A DNA stretch of 20,424 bases from a virus: IMG/VR virus record IMGVR_UViG_3300049995_000166, positions 1 to 20,424 of that record; one strand, written 5' to 3'. This document shows, piece by piece, positions 5,012 through 13,065 of the stretch. The notes beneath the pieces are model-generated. The model made no database searches and was not told the DNA's origin. It was given only the letters and a program-made list of their open reading frames with translations. Position 1 is the first letter of the stretch. Every line of letters starts with the position of its first letter. Both the position numbers and the translations under genes were made by a program.

Positions 5012-6517
5012 CTAACGATTCGATTGAACCCTCAAATCCACAGTTTCCGCAGAAGAAACCGCCCCAATTAAGCTAATCGGATGTGGATTAATCCAGAACA
5101 GGTACACTTTTGGCTCCGCAAGGACCGCCAAGCGGCTGAGGACCTTCGCAACCACGTCGAGACTTTGCTTTTCGATCCAATTTTCGAATTCGGGTTTGGT
5201 GACGAAGGGCCGTTTGCAGGCCTGCAGCCTCTTGAAATATCCCACGCCAAGTAGTGCCTTCTTTACCCTTTCCACTTCTTCCCTGCTCAGTTTTATGAGT
5301 AACTCATAATTCGACCGTGCGCTGGCCAACAAGTAGGGCTTGAACCCCAATCCCTCGAGACTCTTAACAGCGTTAATAACTGGTTCGGGCGGCTGACGAT
5401 TAAGGATTCTCCGCATTCCCGCCTTCTCGAAGAAGGGCGAGTACTGGGCCATAACCGCCATAGTCTCTATGTAGGGCCTGTTGACAAGGGGCAATGTTTC
5501 TTCGACAAGCCTTGCCCCTAACCCTATGCTGCGGTACTTCGGGTGCAGGATCACCCGGCTAATCGTTGTCAGGCTCTCGTTAACTTCTGCAAGGGACAGC
5601 TTCTTTCCAACGGCTTCTTTGCGACCGCTGCAGTTGATAGGGGGATAACTGTAAAGTATGACCCCTACGGGTTCGTTGTCGTCCCGCTTTAGGGCAAAGA
5701 TTTTCATGGTGACAGGTCGCGTCTCAGGGTTGCGGTAATGGAACGGCGCCAACGCCTCGTAGTCTTCCAGCGTCCCTTCCTCGATCCGTAGGCCACGGGC
5801 GACGCTGCACACCACCCTTTCCCTGTTAGGGTAATAGCGGACCTCGAGACGTTTACCCCAGCCCTTGTGAATATGCACAGAAGGGGCAAGATCCTCAAGC
5901 AAGTCAGTGTGCGTCGTAGCCACGATAACCGCCTTCCCTTCCCGCCTAGCGTGCTTCTGCACGTTGAAGGCCACGATCTTCGCGGTTTCCCTGTCAAGCG
6001 TTGCGCAGAACTCGTCCATGACCCACCACTGCTTTCCACTTTCGATTAGCTTAGCAATCCGATATCGGTACCGCTGGCCATCGCTGAGCTCCCTGTACCT
6101 CCTTAGAAACAGGTAAGCGTCGTTAAGTCCAACCCTGCTCAGAAGCTCGAGGGCTTCTTTAAGGTCCCTGCCAACGGTCTCAACGATCGGCTTGTTAGGG
6201 TCGGGGTTGGCGCCGTCGACGTTGACCACTTCTCCCCCAAGGTCCTTTTCGATTGCCCTAAGCAGGACGCTTTTTCCGCTCCCGGACTCCCCCGTGATGT
6301 AGACCACGTCCTTGGGACCGATCTTGAACTCTGCGTCGTCGTAAACCACGTACTCTTTGTAATCGTCGACGCCTAAGCCGAAGGCTTCAGCGACTCCAAT
6401 GGTCCTCGGCGTGATCTCCGTTCTAGTTTGGAACTGAACGTGGATCTTGAACTTCCCGGAGCCGCGGTCGTAGATGCGCCTGAACTTGCGGATCCTGAAC
6501 CCTTCACACCTTTTCAT
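5012..6517 (-). CDS. ABC-type ATPase fused to a GNAT acetyltransferase domain (COG2401-like)
   Basis: The 501-residue protein has an ABC-type ATPase in its N-terminal half: Walker A GESGSGKS (76-83), signature LSDGQ (144-148), Walker B WWVMDEF (164-170) and an H-loop His near 203 in TTHTDLLEDL. No transmembrane segments are present, so it is not a transporter subunit by itself. The C-terminal half contains a GNAT-like acetyl-CoA motif, ISRVILHPKYRSIGLGARLV (319-338), inside a region of alternating strands and helices. This combination corresponds to COG2401, an ABC ATPase fused to a predicted acetyltransferase, known mostly from archaeal genomes and of unknown function. ATG 6517 overlaps the end of a small membrane protein gene. 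A role in virion assembly, packaging or host modification is possible because it lies just after terminase, but that is inference. Confidence 0.85.
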   Translation of the reverse strand: MKRCEGFRIRKFRRIYDRGSGKFKIHVQFQTRTEITPRTIGVAEAFGLGVDDYKEYVVYDDAEFKIGPKDVVYITGESGSGKSVLLRAIEKDLGGEVVNVDGANPDPNKPIVETVGRDLKEALELLSRVGLNDAYLFLRRYRELSDGQRYRYRIAKLIESGKQWWVMDEFCATLDRETAKIVAFNVQKHARREGKAVIVATTHTDLLEDLAPSVHIHKGWGKRLEVRYYPNRERVVCSVARGLRIEEGTLEDYEALAPFHYRNPETRPVTMKIFALKRDDNEPVGVILYSYPPINCSGRKEAVGKKLSLAEVNESLTTISRVILHPKYRSIGLGARLVEETLPLVNRPYIETMAVMAQYSPFFEKAGMRRILNRQPPEPVINAVKSLEGLGFKPYLLASARSNYELLIKLSREEVERVKKALLGVGYFKRLQACKRPFVTKPEFENWIEKQSLDVVAKVLSRLAVLAEPKVYLFWINPHPISLIGAVSSAETVDLRVQSNR

Positions 6518-6656
6518 TGTCTTCTTTCCCTTCGTCGTGGTCCCACGGGAACTTCCAGCCCCTACGCTTCTTATCGTGTAGGAGGACGCTGTGCGAAGCC
6601 ATGCCTAAGATGAAGGCGCAGACGCAGCCAACGATCAAGTTTACCAGGTCAATCAT
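6504..6656 (-). CDS. small membrane protein (50 aa)
   Basis: ATG 6656 lies just after the small terminase/terminase genes in transcription order, and the frame ends inside the start of the ABC-ATPase gene (14-base overlap). Residues 4-26 (LVNLIVGCVCAFILGMASHS onward) form one hydrophobic helix; the remainder is charged (HDKKRRGWKFPWDHDEGKED). This is a single-pass membrane protein with a hydrophilic tail. No function is assigned; a role in lysis or membrane interaction is only a guess. Confidence 0.55.
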   Translation of the reverse strand: MIDLVNLIVGCVCAFILGMASHSVLLHDKKRRGWKFPWDHDEGKEDNEKV

Positions 6657-6661
6657 GGCGG

Positions 6662-8116
6662 TCACCCGAACTTGAAAGCCTCGAGGAGGACGGGTTCCGC
6701 TGTCATTTCAACTGTAGCATAGAGACTGAGTGCACATGCCCAGAAGCAATCGTCATGTGTTCCGCTTGGATGATTAAGGGCTATGGACCCATCTTTTCTT
6801 AGCTCAAAACGTTCAACATTGAGTTCGGTAACCCATTCGCTTGGATACGGCATTCGCCATTTAAAGTACGGATACCAAAACTGATTATTGACCATACGTT
6901 GTTTCAGAAGAGTCGCCATCTCCTGTTTCCTAGGGAGCGAAAATCTTACTCCCTCCACATTGTCGATACCATTGTTTTTCATGTCCTCAACTACGTAATC
7001 CTGGTTTGTTGAGTCCACTCTAATCTTGCAGAAGCCGCCCCAACGATCCTGCAGCGTCTTAACGTAACCTATCACAGAAGCGTAGCTCATGTCCAAATCG
7101 AAAATCTTAATATGTCTCAGAAGAAACTTGCCCCCTACTTCCTCGATTATTACTAAGACACTGTGGTCCTGAACTCGTCCAAGGTCCAGTCCAGCGTAAA
7201 GGTTTCCGCTTCTATATGGCCCTTCCCAATCCCACATTTCGAGCTCGTGGCCAAGCGTCTTCTCCGTAGCGATGCACTTGGTAATCAACGATTGCGGCAA
7301 CCAAGCAGACTCGTCCTCAGCCCAATCAGCCTCCATCTCCCGCTTCCATCGCCAAGGATCCTCACTTAACTGCTTACGAATAATCCCAACTGTAACCCTA
7401 TCTAAGGGACCATTCGGTTCAAGAGCTTGCTGCCACGTCACATGACTCCTGACAAAATGACTGTAATCTTCGTTGTGAAAAATCTTGTAGAACACGGAGT
7501 CTGTGTTCCATGGCGTGCTACTGACGAGGACTTTGCCCTTTGTGGTAGAGATGGTTAATAGTATAGCGGTCCAGAGGTCTTCATCATTAGGCGTGTGATT
7601 TGCCTCGTCCCAGTAGATGCAGGATAGGGAGGGCCCTCGAATTGTCTGATCGTTATTTGGAAAACTCTCAATAATGCTTCCGTTAGAAAGGTACAGGACT
7701 GTCTTGGCAGGCTTAGGACAGATCTCCTTTGGGAGTTTGCGCAGGAAGAATTGAATGCGCCTAATCACTGCCTTTGACTGGCGCCACCCAGGGGCAACAA
7801 TGCCAACATGACAGTTTGGATGAGTAAACGCATAATTGAGAAGCAGAGCAGCCGATATCCAACTTTTCCCTGACTGCCGGCTCCAACGCATAGCCACAAA
7901 CTGGTTCTCAACGAATTTCTCAGCAAGATCCATCTGGTACTCCGTAGGCTTGAAACCCACAACTTGCTCGAAAAAGGTGACGGGATCCTTGCTTAGTTTC
8001 TGTACCTTGGCAGCAGCAGCGTCGTCAACTGCTCGTTCATCCTGTTGGAGCCGGAGCCACCGTGGCATTATTTTGTTGGGGCGCATTGCCCTTGGCCTGG
8101 GACGCGAGGTGCTCAT
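6662..8116 (-). CDS. terL: terminase large subunit (DNA-packaging ATPase/nuclease)
   Basis: The protein has the two TerL domains. ATPase: Walker A-like SRQSGKS (79-85), Walker B IYWDEA (167-172) and the coupling motif SSTPW (199-203). RNase H-like nuclease: D311 in LYAGLDLG, D368 in IRVDSTN, and D455/D456 in HDDCFWACA supply the metal-binding acidic residues. It pumps DNA into the prohead through the portal and cuts concatemers. The frame is open to TTG 8134, but GGAGG at 8123-8127 is spaced six bases from ATG 8116, which fixes the start at 484 aa. It overlaps the preceding putative small terminase gene by 80 bases, a tight coupling common for terminase pairs. Placement downstream of the tail genes is unusual. 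Confidence 0.93.
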   Translation of the reverse strand: MSTSRPRPRAMRPNKIMPRWLRLQQDERAVDDAAAAKVQKLSKDPVTFFEQVVGFKPTEYQMDLAEKFVENQFVAMRWSRQSGKSWISAALLLNYAFTHPNCHVGIVAPGWRQSKAVIRRIQFFLRKLPKEICPKPAKTVLYLSNGSIIESFPNNDQTIRGPSLSCIYWDEANHTPNDEDLWTAILLTISTTKGKVLVSSTPWNTDSVFYKIFHNEDYSHFVRSHVTWQQALEPNGPLDRVTVGIIRKQLSEDPWRWKREMEADWAEDESAWLPQSLITKCIATEKTLGHELEMWDWEGPYRSGNLYAGLDLGRVQDHSVLVIIEEVGGKFLLRHIKIFDLDMSYASVIGYVKTLQDRWGGFCKIRVDSTNQDYVVEDMKNNGIDNVEGVRFSLPRKQEMATLLKQRMVNNQFWYPYFKWRMPYPSEWVTELNVERFELRKDGSIALNHPSGTHDDCFWACALSLYATVEMTAEPVLLEAFKFG

Positions 8117-8513
8117 ATTTTTCCTCCATTTCAATCAGCCTTGCTTCTATCTGGCGGTAGTTGATGTAGTCAACCAAAAGATCCTTGTAGGTTCTCGCTA
8201 GAGTTGCCACAACCTGAAGCCTTTGGACTTCAACCTTGTCTAAACCTGACTTAACGGACTCTTTCAAGGCAGCAGCCAGAATCTTTAACGCGTCCTCGAC
8301 GCTTGGCAATTCTTTGGGCAACAATAGAGAAGTAGTAGTCGTATACCCCTTAGCGACTACTACTTCTGAAAGGCCAAGGCGCTCAATTTTCTTTAGAACT
8401 GCTTGTTTGCTTTTGCCAAGTTTTCCCATCATAGTCTCTATTGGTGCCCCTTCCTCGATTAACTTTTTGAGTTGTTTTACTTCCTCAGCTGTCCATGGCT
8501 TCCCCTTCGGCAT
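8037..8513 (-). CDS. putative terminase small subunit (SANT/Myb-like helix-turn-helix)
   Basis: The 158-residue protein starts with PWTAEEVKQLKKLIEEGAPI and SKQAVLKKIERLGL (residues 6-48), a GcrA/Myb-like helix-turn-helix that scans DNA. A linker follows, then a helical segment of about 90 residues (SVEDALKILAAALKESVKSG, LVDYINYRQIEARLIEMEEK) suited to oligomerisation, and a disordered Ala/Asn/Gln tail. Size, DNA-binding N-terminus, helical oligomerisation region and direct overlap with terL all fit a small terminase, which recognises the packaging site. Small terminases diverge too far for certainty by eye; a transcription factor is the alternative. Confidence 0.65.
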   Translation of the reverse strand: MPKGKPWTAEEVKQLKKLIEEGAPIETMMGKLGKSKQAVLKKIERLGLSEVVVAKGYTTTTSLLLPKELPSVEDALKILAAALKESVKSGLDKVEVQRLQVVATLARTYKDLLVDYINYRQIEARLIEMEEKYEHLASQAKGNAPQQNNATVAPAPTG

Positions 8514-8525
8514 CCATTTCTCCCC

Positions 8526-8801
8526 CTAGGCTTTTTTCCCTATTATTACGCCCGTTATCGTGCCTGTGAGCCCGGTGATTGCTGCGAAGACCTCGGCGTT
8601 CCACACTTTCAGGACCACGATGTGGACGATCTCGATTGCCGAAAGAACAACCAAAACCACCATGGTGAACTGCACCAGTAACACGAGCTTCTCGTTCGGC
8701 AGTTCCTCCTGCACCCTGACTTCTCTTGTCGTCCTTTCGGAATCCCTGATGCGCCGTTTAGTTAAGAGCCGCCGGATCCACTCTTTTGAAAAAAGCCGCA
8801 T
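8526..8801 (-). CDS. membrane protein with two helices (91 aa)
   Basis: A basic N-terminus (MRLFSKEWIRRLLTKRRIRD) is followed by two hydrophobic segments, LVLLVQFTMVVLVVLSAIEI (about 40-59) and FAAITGLTGTITGVIIGKKA (about 72-91). The short, two-helix layout with charged ends resembles small viral membrane proteins such as holins, but no family match is clear. ATG 8801 comes immediately after the preceding stop (TAAATG). It lies between small tail-associated genes and the terminase pair. Confidence 0.65.
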   Translation of the reverse strand: MRLFSKEWIRRLLTKRRIRDSERTTREVRVQEELPNEKLVLLVQFTMVVLVVLSAIEIVHIVVLKVWNAEVFAAITGLTGTITGVIIGKKA

Positions 8802-9155
8802 TTATGCCATCCCTACCCTTTCGTATTTGCGGATGCGAACCTTTCTGGACAACAATTGAATTTCGCGTATGGACGGAACCATTTGTTCGCGTCCTAAAAC
8901 CAAAGTTATGGACTCTACGAGCTCGAGGGGAATCCTGGCTGCTCCCCAATCGTTCACGGTCTCAATGACGTCTTTTCCGATAAGAATGTGCTTGCGTTTG
9001 GTGCCTGAGACTCCCAGAAAGATGCCGAGGTCCTTAACGTATATTTCTGGCGCCTCATGACTGTCGTGCAGGCTGCTTCTCACTTCGCTTGCGTCATTCC
9101 ATCTTACAATGATCAAGTCGCCCTTTCGAAGATCGTTTATCCCTACTTCTTTCAA
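8802..9155 (-). CDS. hypothetical protein (117 aa), SH3-like beta fold suspected
   Basis: The frame begins at TTG 9155, eight bases after GGAG, and the TTGA overlaps the previous stop. The N-terminus (INDLRKGDLIIVRWNDASEV) is typical of small beta-barrels that begin DLxxGDxVxVxW. A second strand-rich part (GIFLGVSGTKRKHILIGKDV) and a helical C-terminus follow. No catalytic motif or membrane segment is seen. The position after the tail block suggests a small virion or regulatory protein, but I cannot assign a role. Confidence 0.6.
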   Translation of the reverse strand: MKEVGINDLRKGDLIIVRWNDASEVRSSLHDSHEAPEIYVKDLGIFLGVSGTKRKHILIGKDVIETVNDWGAARIPLELVESITLVLGREQMVPSIREIQLLSRKVRIRKYERVGMA

Positions 9156-9328
9156 GCGATCATCTCCTGTCTGCTCAGCAGGATCCTTACTGCCTGCTTG
9201 ATGGTTGTCTTCGGCTGCACCCTGAACCTGTTTCCCTTAAGGTCAGCAAGCACCATCACGTCGCCTTCCTTCCAGAACACGCCGACAAGACGGTTCGAAG
9301 CGTCGTTCAAGAACCATGCAGGCCTCAC
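9152..9328 (-). CDS. small hypothetical protein (58 aa)
   Basis: GTG 9328 shares a base with the upstream TAG and follows GGAGG by ten bases, and its stop overlaps the next gene's TTG. The 58 residues read as a compact alpha/beta protein (WFLNDASNRLVGVFWKEGDV, then FRVQPKTTIKQAVRILL). Continuous overlaps on both sides and a good binding site strongly support a gene here. No family is recognised. Confidence 0.6.
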   Translation of the reverse strand: MRPAWFLNDASNRLVGVFWKEGDVMVLADLKGNRFRVQPKTTIKQAVRILLSRQEMIA

Positions 9329-9708
9329 TACGGAGGCGCCTCCTGGAGCTTAAGCGTGAAGAACCGGGTGAACTGAGTTGCCTTGGAGCCCTTCGGGTAG
9401 TCGATGTCGACGCCGAGAACGTAAACGAAGGTACTGGTGACACTGTGCAGGTTGCCTTCGTCGATGCTGAAGGAGAGTTTGTTGCCTTCCTTCGCCTTGT
9501 CCTGAAGGTACTTGGCGTTTGACGAAGCCCATGCAACATTGTTTTCGTAGCATCTTAGGACCCATGACCTTAAGATGCCATAAATTTTGGCTTCCTTCTG
9601 GTAGGTTTCGTTTGCCCACTTATCAGAAAATGTGCCGATGACTTCGACTATTTCGCCGATTCCTCCGCCGACGACATTTAAGGTTTTTGAGTCAATGATT
9701 ACGGTCAT
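9328..9708 (-). CDS. hypothetical tail-associated protein (126 aa)
   Basis: ATG 9708 lies one base after the previous stop. The protein has alternating strands and a central helix (KWANETYQKEAKIYGILRSW), and ends in a beta-rich section (STFVYVLGVDIDYPKGSKAT, QFTRFFTLKLQ). There is no signal peptide or membrane segment. It lies just downstream of the large beta-rich tail protein and a 92-aa gene, where baseplate or tail-tip components are often found. I do not recognise the family. Confidence 0.6.
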   Translation of the reverse strand: MTVIIDSKTLNVVGGGIGEIVEVIGTFSDKWANETYQKEAKIYGILRSWVLRCYENNVAWASSNAKYLQDKAKEGNKLSFSIDEGNLHSVTSTFVYVLGVDIDYPKGSKATQFTRFFTLKLQEAPP

Positions 9709-9709
9709 T

Positions 9710-9988
9710 TTAGGTCGCCTCTAAATTAATATTCAAATAATCTGACAAATTTATCGGAATGTCAAGGTATTCTTTCTGGTTGCGGGCGTCGTTAACAATC
9801 GCGATTATTGCGTCCTTAACATCTTTGAGGACAGGTTTTCTCCCCAACAATTTGCTTACTTGTTTAAGGCGCTCTCGCACGTCAGCTAAATCCAAATTCA
9901 TCGTTTTCGTGCCTTCGAATGGTCCATCATATTCAACCGTTGCGAGGAATAACCCAGAGCCTGTTCTTATCTGCGTTATTTTTATCAT
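9710..9988 (-). CDS. hypothetical protein (92 aa)
   Basis: ATG 9988 overlaps the end of the large tail protein gene (ATGA), suggesting translational coupling. The N-terminus is beta-like (MIKITQIRTGSGLFLATVEY), followed by a helical middle (DVRERLKQVSKLLGRKPVLK, DVKDAIIAIVNDARNQ). The pattern resembles small tail accessory proteins but no named family can be given. Confidence 0.6.
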   Translation of the reverse strand: MIKITQIRTGSGLFLATVEYDGPFEGTKTMNLDLADVRERLKQVSKLLGRKPVLKDVKDAIIAIVNDARNQKEYLDIPINLSDYLNINLEAT

Positions 9989-11064
9989 CGAACATCAACC
10001 CCTATGACGCTTATGCAGCCGCCAAACCCTTTGACATTAAGGATTGAATTTGTTACATCTACGACTTCAAATGTATAATCAAGGGAGAGAATTCCTGTCC
10101 CAGTTACGGATTTATAGTAATCTGTCGCGTCGCCAAAACTCATAAACCGCCCCTTGCCGATACTGGCGTATTTCGTCGGATTTATTCCTAGGGGCTCAAG
10201 GATTGCATACACCGTTGAACCTTGCGAAAAGTCGAGGCTCACAGGTTCGTAATAAACGTCTGACAAAAGCCATGGGCATGATATAATATCAGTGTAAACG
10301 GTGCATGTTCTATCACTACCGCTGCCATTATAAGCCTTAATTTTAAGGTTGTGTGCGACGTTCGGGTCTAAGGCTATTACGTATCTGCCGTAACCGCCTG
10401 GAGCATTATGGTCAGAAACAAGTTTATCTGAATTTCGTTCCGTCCATGAAACTTGAACGTCATCAATAAAGATTCTCCAGTTGGTCCAATTCGCGGTATT
10501 TGATTCACCAGGATTCTTCATCACGTCAATGGCGTATGAAGTCGTCATTGTGTAAGTGGTAATTATGCAAACGTATTTTTTTATCGACCCTACCGCCAAC
10601 TTCCGCGTTGCTGGAGGCGTAAAGTTCTGGTCTAATATCGTAGATTCCGTCGCCGCAGGGACTACGGCTGTACCCGTCGGATGGTCTCTTTGTTTGTCGG
10701 AAAAATTGAGGAGTGCGACTTTAGTGTCTTGCAACCTTATTCCTGAGCCCGTGCCAGAAATTCTCGCAGTTTGGAATTCTATGACGTAACTGCCCGCAGG
10801 TAGAACAACGAAAACTTCGCGCTCAATTATAGAAGTGGAAAAATAGCCCGTTGAAACAAGGGGCACGCCGTCAAGCAGCGCCCTTCCAATGCCGTCGTCT
10901 CCCCCTGAGTCGGTTTTCATCCAGATGTAAACTATTTTCGTGGCTGTGATTGTTACGTTAACAGTTTTTCTGTTTTTCCAACCTGTCGCGGTATCTAACG
11001 CGGTTGCGCCTGTCGCAAGGATTTCTTCTTCTGCAACTTGCCTAACCTGTTCACTCAATAACAT
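9985..11064 (-). CDS. large beta-rich tail protein, possibly distal tail/tip or fibre
   Basis: The 359-residue product follows the tape measure by 16 bases. After a short helical N-terminus it is almost entirely strand and turn (KTVNVTITATKIVYIWMKTD, SYVIEFQTARISGTGSGIRL, NWTNWRIFIDDVQVSW, RYVIALDPNVAHNLKIKAYN). Such sequences are typical of jelly-roll or carbohydrate-binding modules in distal tail and fibre proteins. In siphoviruses the gene after the tape measure usually encodes the distal tail protein, which supports that reading, but no specific signature was recognised. Asn/Thr-rich loops suggest surface exposure and a possible host-binding role. Confidence 0.6.
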   Translation of the reverse strand: MLLSEQVRQVAEEEILATGATALDTATGWKNRKTVNVTITATKIVYIWMKTDSGGDDGIGRALLDGVPLVSTGYFSTSIIEREVFVVLPAGSYVIEFQTARISGTGSGIRLQDTKVALLNFSDKQRDHPTGTAVVPAATESTILDQNFTPPATRKLAVGSIKKYVCIITTYTMTTSYAIDVMKNPGESNTANWTNWRIFIDDVQVSWTERNSDKLVSDHNAPGGYGRYVIALDPNVAHNLKIKAYNGSGSDRTCTVYTDIISCPWLLSDVYYEPVSLDFSQGSTVYAILEPLGINPTKYASIGKGRFMSFGDATDYYKSVTGTGILSLDYTFEVVDVTNSILNVKGFGGCISVIGVDVR

Positions 11065-11079
11065 ACTTTTTCACCTAAC

Positions 11080-12483
11080 CTAAAAGAAATATTGTTTTCC
11101 TTTTCCGCCGCCGCCGCCATATTGTCCTCCTCCGCCGCTTGTGCCTAAACTCGTGCTTGCAACTAACGGTAATGACGAAGCGGCAATTGCGAGAATCGTG
11201 CCACCCTTACTTTCAACCCTTATCTTTTTAGTTAATGCCCCCTCACTTGTCGCCTCGATGACGACACTTTTTAGGCTGGATTGAACCTTTTGGGCAATCA
11301 TTTCAACGTTCTCTCCGCTTACTGAACCCTCAACGTTGACAATTGGACCATCAATGTTAATCGTCACGTAGGTATCGCCTCCTCCTCCACTACCGCTAAC
11401 TCCTCCTCCGCCGAAATTTAACTCAGGTGCCTCAATGCCCTTCATGGCTTTGTCGAGAAACTCAAAAGATTCGATGAGTCCTGTGCTTGGCGGCTGGCCT
11501 ACGGTTTTGTAAAGGTCAATCATGCTTTGCGTGTACGAGTCAATCATGCCGGAGGATGTGGTTGCGTTCGAGCCTATGGTGTTGAACCATCCCGCCACGG
11601 AAGTCAACGAGTCGGCGAGCCACTTTAATCCGTCTATGAAGGGTTGGACGACGTTGTTCCACAGCCACGAGAGAGCGTCAGATACGGCGTCAATCGCGGG
11701 CTTAAAAATGTTCATCAACGTCGCCCCGATCTGGTCGACGGCGTTGCGGAAAGGCTCGCAAGTTGCATAGGCAACAGCGAAAATGGCAACCAAGGCGCCA
11801 ATCGCCGTGATAACAAGCATGATGGGGTTTGCGTTCATCGCAGCATTCAAAACCCACTGAGCAGCAGCCGAAACCTTTGCGGCAACAGCGTGAGCGTAAT
11901 GCGACACAGTCGACATATCTAGACCAAGTTTTTCCGCAACCAAACTTAACGTGTGCATTTTCCTGATTTTGTCGAGGCTGTCAATCATCGTAATGGCGGT
12001 CGGAATGACGGAGATGGCGGATTGAACCATTGTTTCGTTCAGGTTGCCCTGCACCATGTCTGCACGTTCAACCGCAACCTGGTAACGTTCCTGAGCCAAC
12101 TGAAGATCCTTGGAGGCAGAGACCGCTTGCTCACTTTCAACGCCATATTTCTCAATCATGGCATTATACTTCTTTTGGGCGTCCTCAACCGAATTAAGGC
12201 TTGATTTAACGGCGAGGTTCGCCCGGTCCACGCTGACTGTCATGTCCTGAACCCTGTCATAAGCATTGTAAAGGGCGAAGGCGGAAGTTGCGACTCCGCT
12301 GAAACCAGTGACGACTCCCCTGAGATTTGTAGTCATCTGTGTGTGTGCAGCCTCAACCCCCTGCGTGGCCTTTTGGACTCCCCCCATGGATTCTTCGGCA
12401 GAGGATTGAACTTTCTCGAAGACCGCGCTTGCATCGTCAACCGCCTTAATTGTGGCTGTTAACTCAGGCAAAGCAAAACTCAT
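11080..12483 (-). CDS. tail tape measure protein
   Basis: The frame is open to ATG 12504, but GAGGAGG placed eight bases before ATG 12483, together with an ATGA overlap with the upstream gene, makes 12483 the start (467 aa). The N-terminal 150 residues are helical and heptad-rich. A hydrophobic stretch follows in the middle (IMLVITAIGALVAIFAVAYA, then a Trp-rich helical part LSWLWNNVVQPFIDGLKWLA). A Gly-rich hinge (GGGGVSGSGGGG) leads to a C-terminal beta/helix segment (VTINIDGPIVNVEGSVSGEN). This is the usual tape-measure layout, and the gene lies after the chaperone pair. At about 1.5 angstrom per residue, a rule from siphoviruses, the tail would be roughly 70 nm. Confidence 0.85.
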   Translation of the reverse strand: MSFALPELTATIKAVDDASAVFEKVQSSAEESMGGVQKATQGVEAAHTQMTTNLRGVVTGFSGVATSAFALYNAYDRVQDMTVSVDRANLAVKSSLNSVEDAQKKYNAMIEKYGVESEQAVSASKDLQLAQERYQVAVERADMVQGNLNETMVQSAISVIPTAITMIDSLDKIRKMHTLSLVAEKLGLDMSTVSHYAHAVAAKVSAAAQWVLNAAMNANPIMLVITAIGALVAIFAVAYATCEPFRNAVDQIGATLMNIFKPAIDAVSDALSWLWNNVVQPFIDGLKWLADSLTSVAGWFNTIGSNATTSSGMIDSYTQSMIDLYKTVGQPPSTGLIESFEFLDKAMKGIEAPELNFGGGGVSGSGGGGDTYVTINIDGPIVNVEGSVSGENVEMIAQKVQSSLKSVVIEATSEGALTKKIRVESKGGTILAIAASSLPLVASTSLGTSGGGGQYGGGGGKGKQYFF

Positions 12484-12839
12484 TCGCCGCGCCTCCTCAA
12501 CCATTCCTCAACCTTATCAAGCAACGCTTCTTTGAGCATGGAAAGGTTCCACAACAGAGGAGGCCCAAGAAAGGCTCTTGGCGCCATTCGGCTTGTCCCG
12601 TACTCGACGTAGGGCGCGTAGTAGACTCGGCTGCCTACACGGTATTCGCCTTCTCCCCCTTGCCACATGATGCTCCTCTGAAGGGTGCCTGTTTTGACTG
12701 GAACAATGTTTTTGGCGTCCGTGACGACCTTCTCGAGGTAGAACTCCATGGCTTCTGCTAGGGGTTCTTTCATGCCTTGGATTTGGCTTAGGGCTTTCAC
12801 GAGTTTGTCTACGCCTTCAACCTTGATGCTCAACGCCAT
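12480..12839 (-). CDS. HK97 gp10-like head-tail/tail completion protein
   Basis: The 119-residue protein matches the HK97 gp10 pattern: an N-terminal helix (LVKALSQIQGMKEPLAEAME), then VPVKTGTLQRSIMW near 46-59, then VGSRVYYAPYVEYGTSRMAP near 68-87, followed by RAFLGPPL and a C-terminal helix. These proteins act at the neck or tail terminus during head-tail joining. In most siphoviruses the gene precedes the major tail protein; here it lies between the tail-chaperone pair and the tape measure. It overlaps the chaperone extension frame by 23 bases and the tape measure start by four. Confidence 0.85.
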   Translation of the reverse strand: MALSIKVEGVDKLVKALSQIQGMKEPLAEAMEFYLEKVVTDAKNIVPVKTGTLQRSIMWQGGEGEYRVGSRVYYAPYVEYGTSRMAPRAFLGPPLLWNLSMLKEALLDKVEEWLRRRGE

Positions 12840-13065
12840 TCTGTTTACTCTCCGCTTTAGGCAGGATCTGTGCGAGTTCGCTTAGGTCGTGGACTTCTTT
12901 GGTTTCTCCTTGGACTGCCGGTGTCGACAATTCAGCGTCGTAGGCTATGCTTTCCAGCCAGAACGCCGCTTCCCGCCACGTCATCCTCCTGATTTCCGCC
13001 TTGCTGAAGCCTAGCCGCTTCAAGAGGTAGATTGCTCTGCCGACGGGCGAACGGGCGAAGTCTCT
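12817..13065 (-). CDS. tail assembly chaperone extension frame, reached by -1 frameshift
   Basis: This frame has no good start: the first candidate is TTG 13023, but the coding-like sequence extends upstream of it without a start codon (RDFARSPVGRAIYL before LKRLGFSKAEIRRMTW). It is in the -1 frame relative to the preceding gene and joins it exactly at the heptamer 13065-13071. The fusion would be 186 aa: 104 residues of the first frame plus 82 from this one. The extension is helical and includes a Trp-rich segment (MTWREAAFWLESIAYDAELS), like the T part of phage GT-type tail chaperones, which recruits tail-tube or tape-measure subunits. An independent protein from TTG 13023 (68 aa) is the alternative. 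Confidence 0.75.
   Translation of the reverse strand, partial: RDFARSPVGRAIYLLKRLGFSKAEIRRMTWREAAFWLESIAYDAELSTPAVQGETKEVHDLSELAQILPKAESKQNGVEHQG

Noticed and set aside
5704-6116. Overlapping Ser/Arg-rich frames on both strands within 5704-6116
   Set aside because: Shadows of the ABC-ATPase gene; the ATPase motifs in the main frame are decisive.
9243-9619. Alternative minus-strand frames 9243-9539 and 9350-9619
   Set aside because: Very Arg/Ser-rich and overlap better supported genes at 9152-9328 and 9328-9708, which have proper binding sites and stop-start overlaps.
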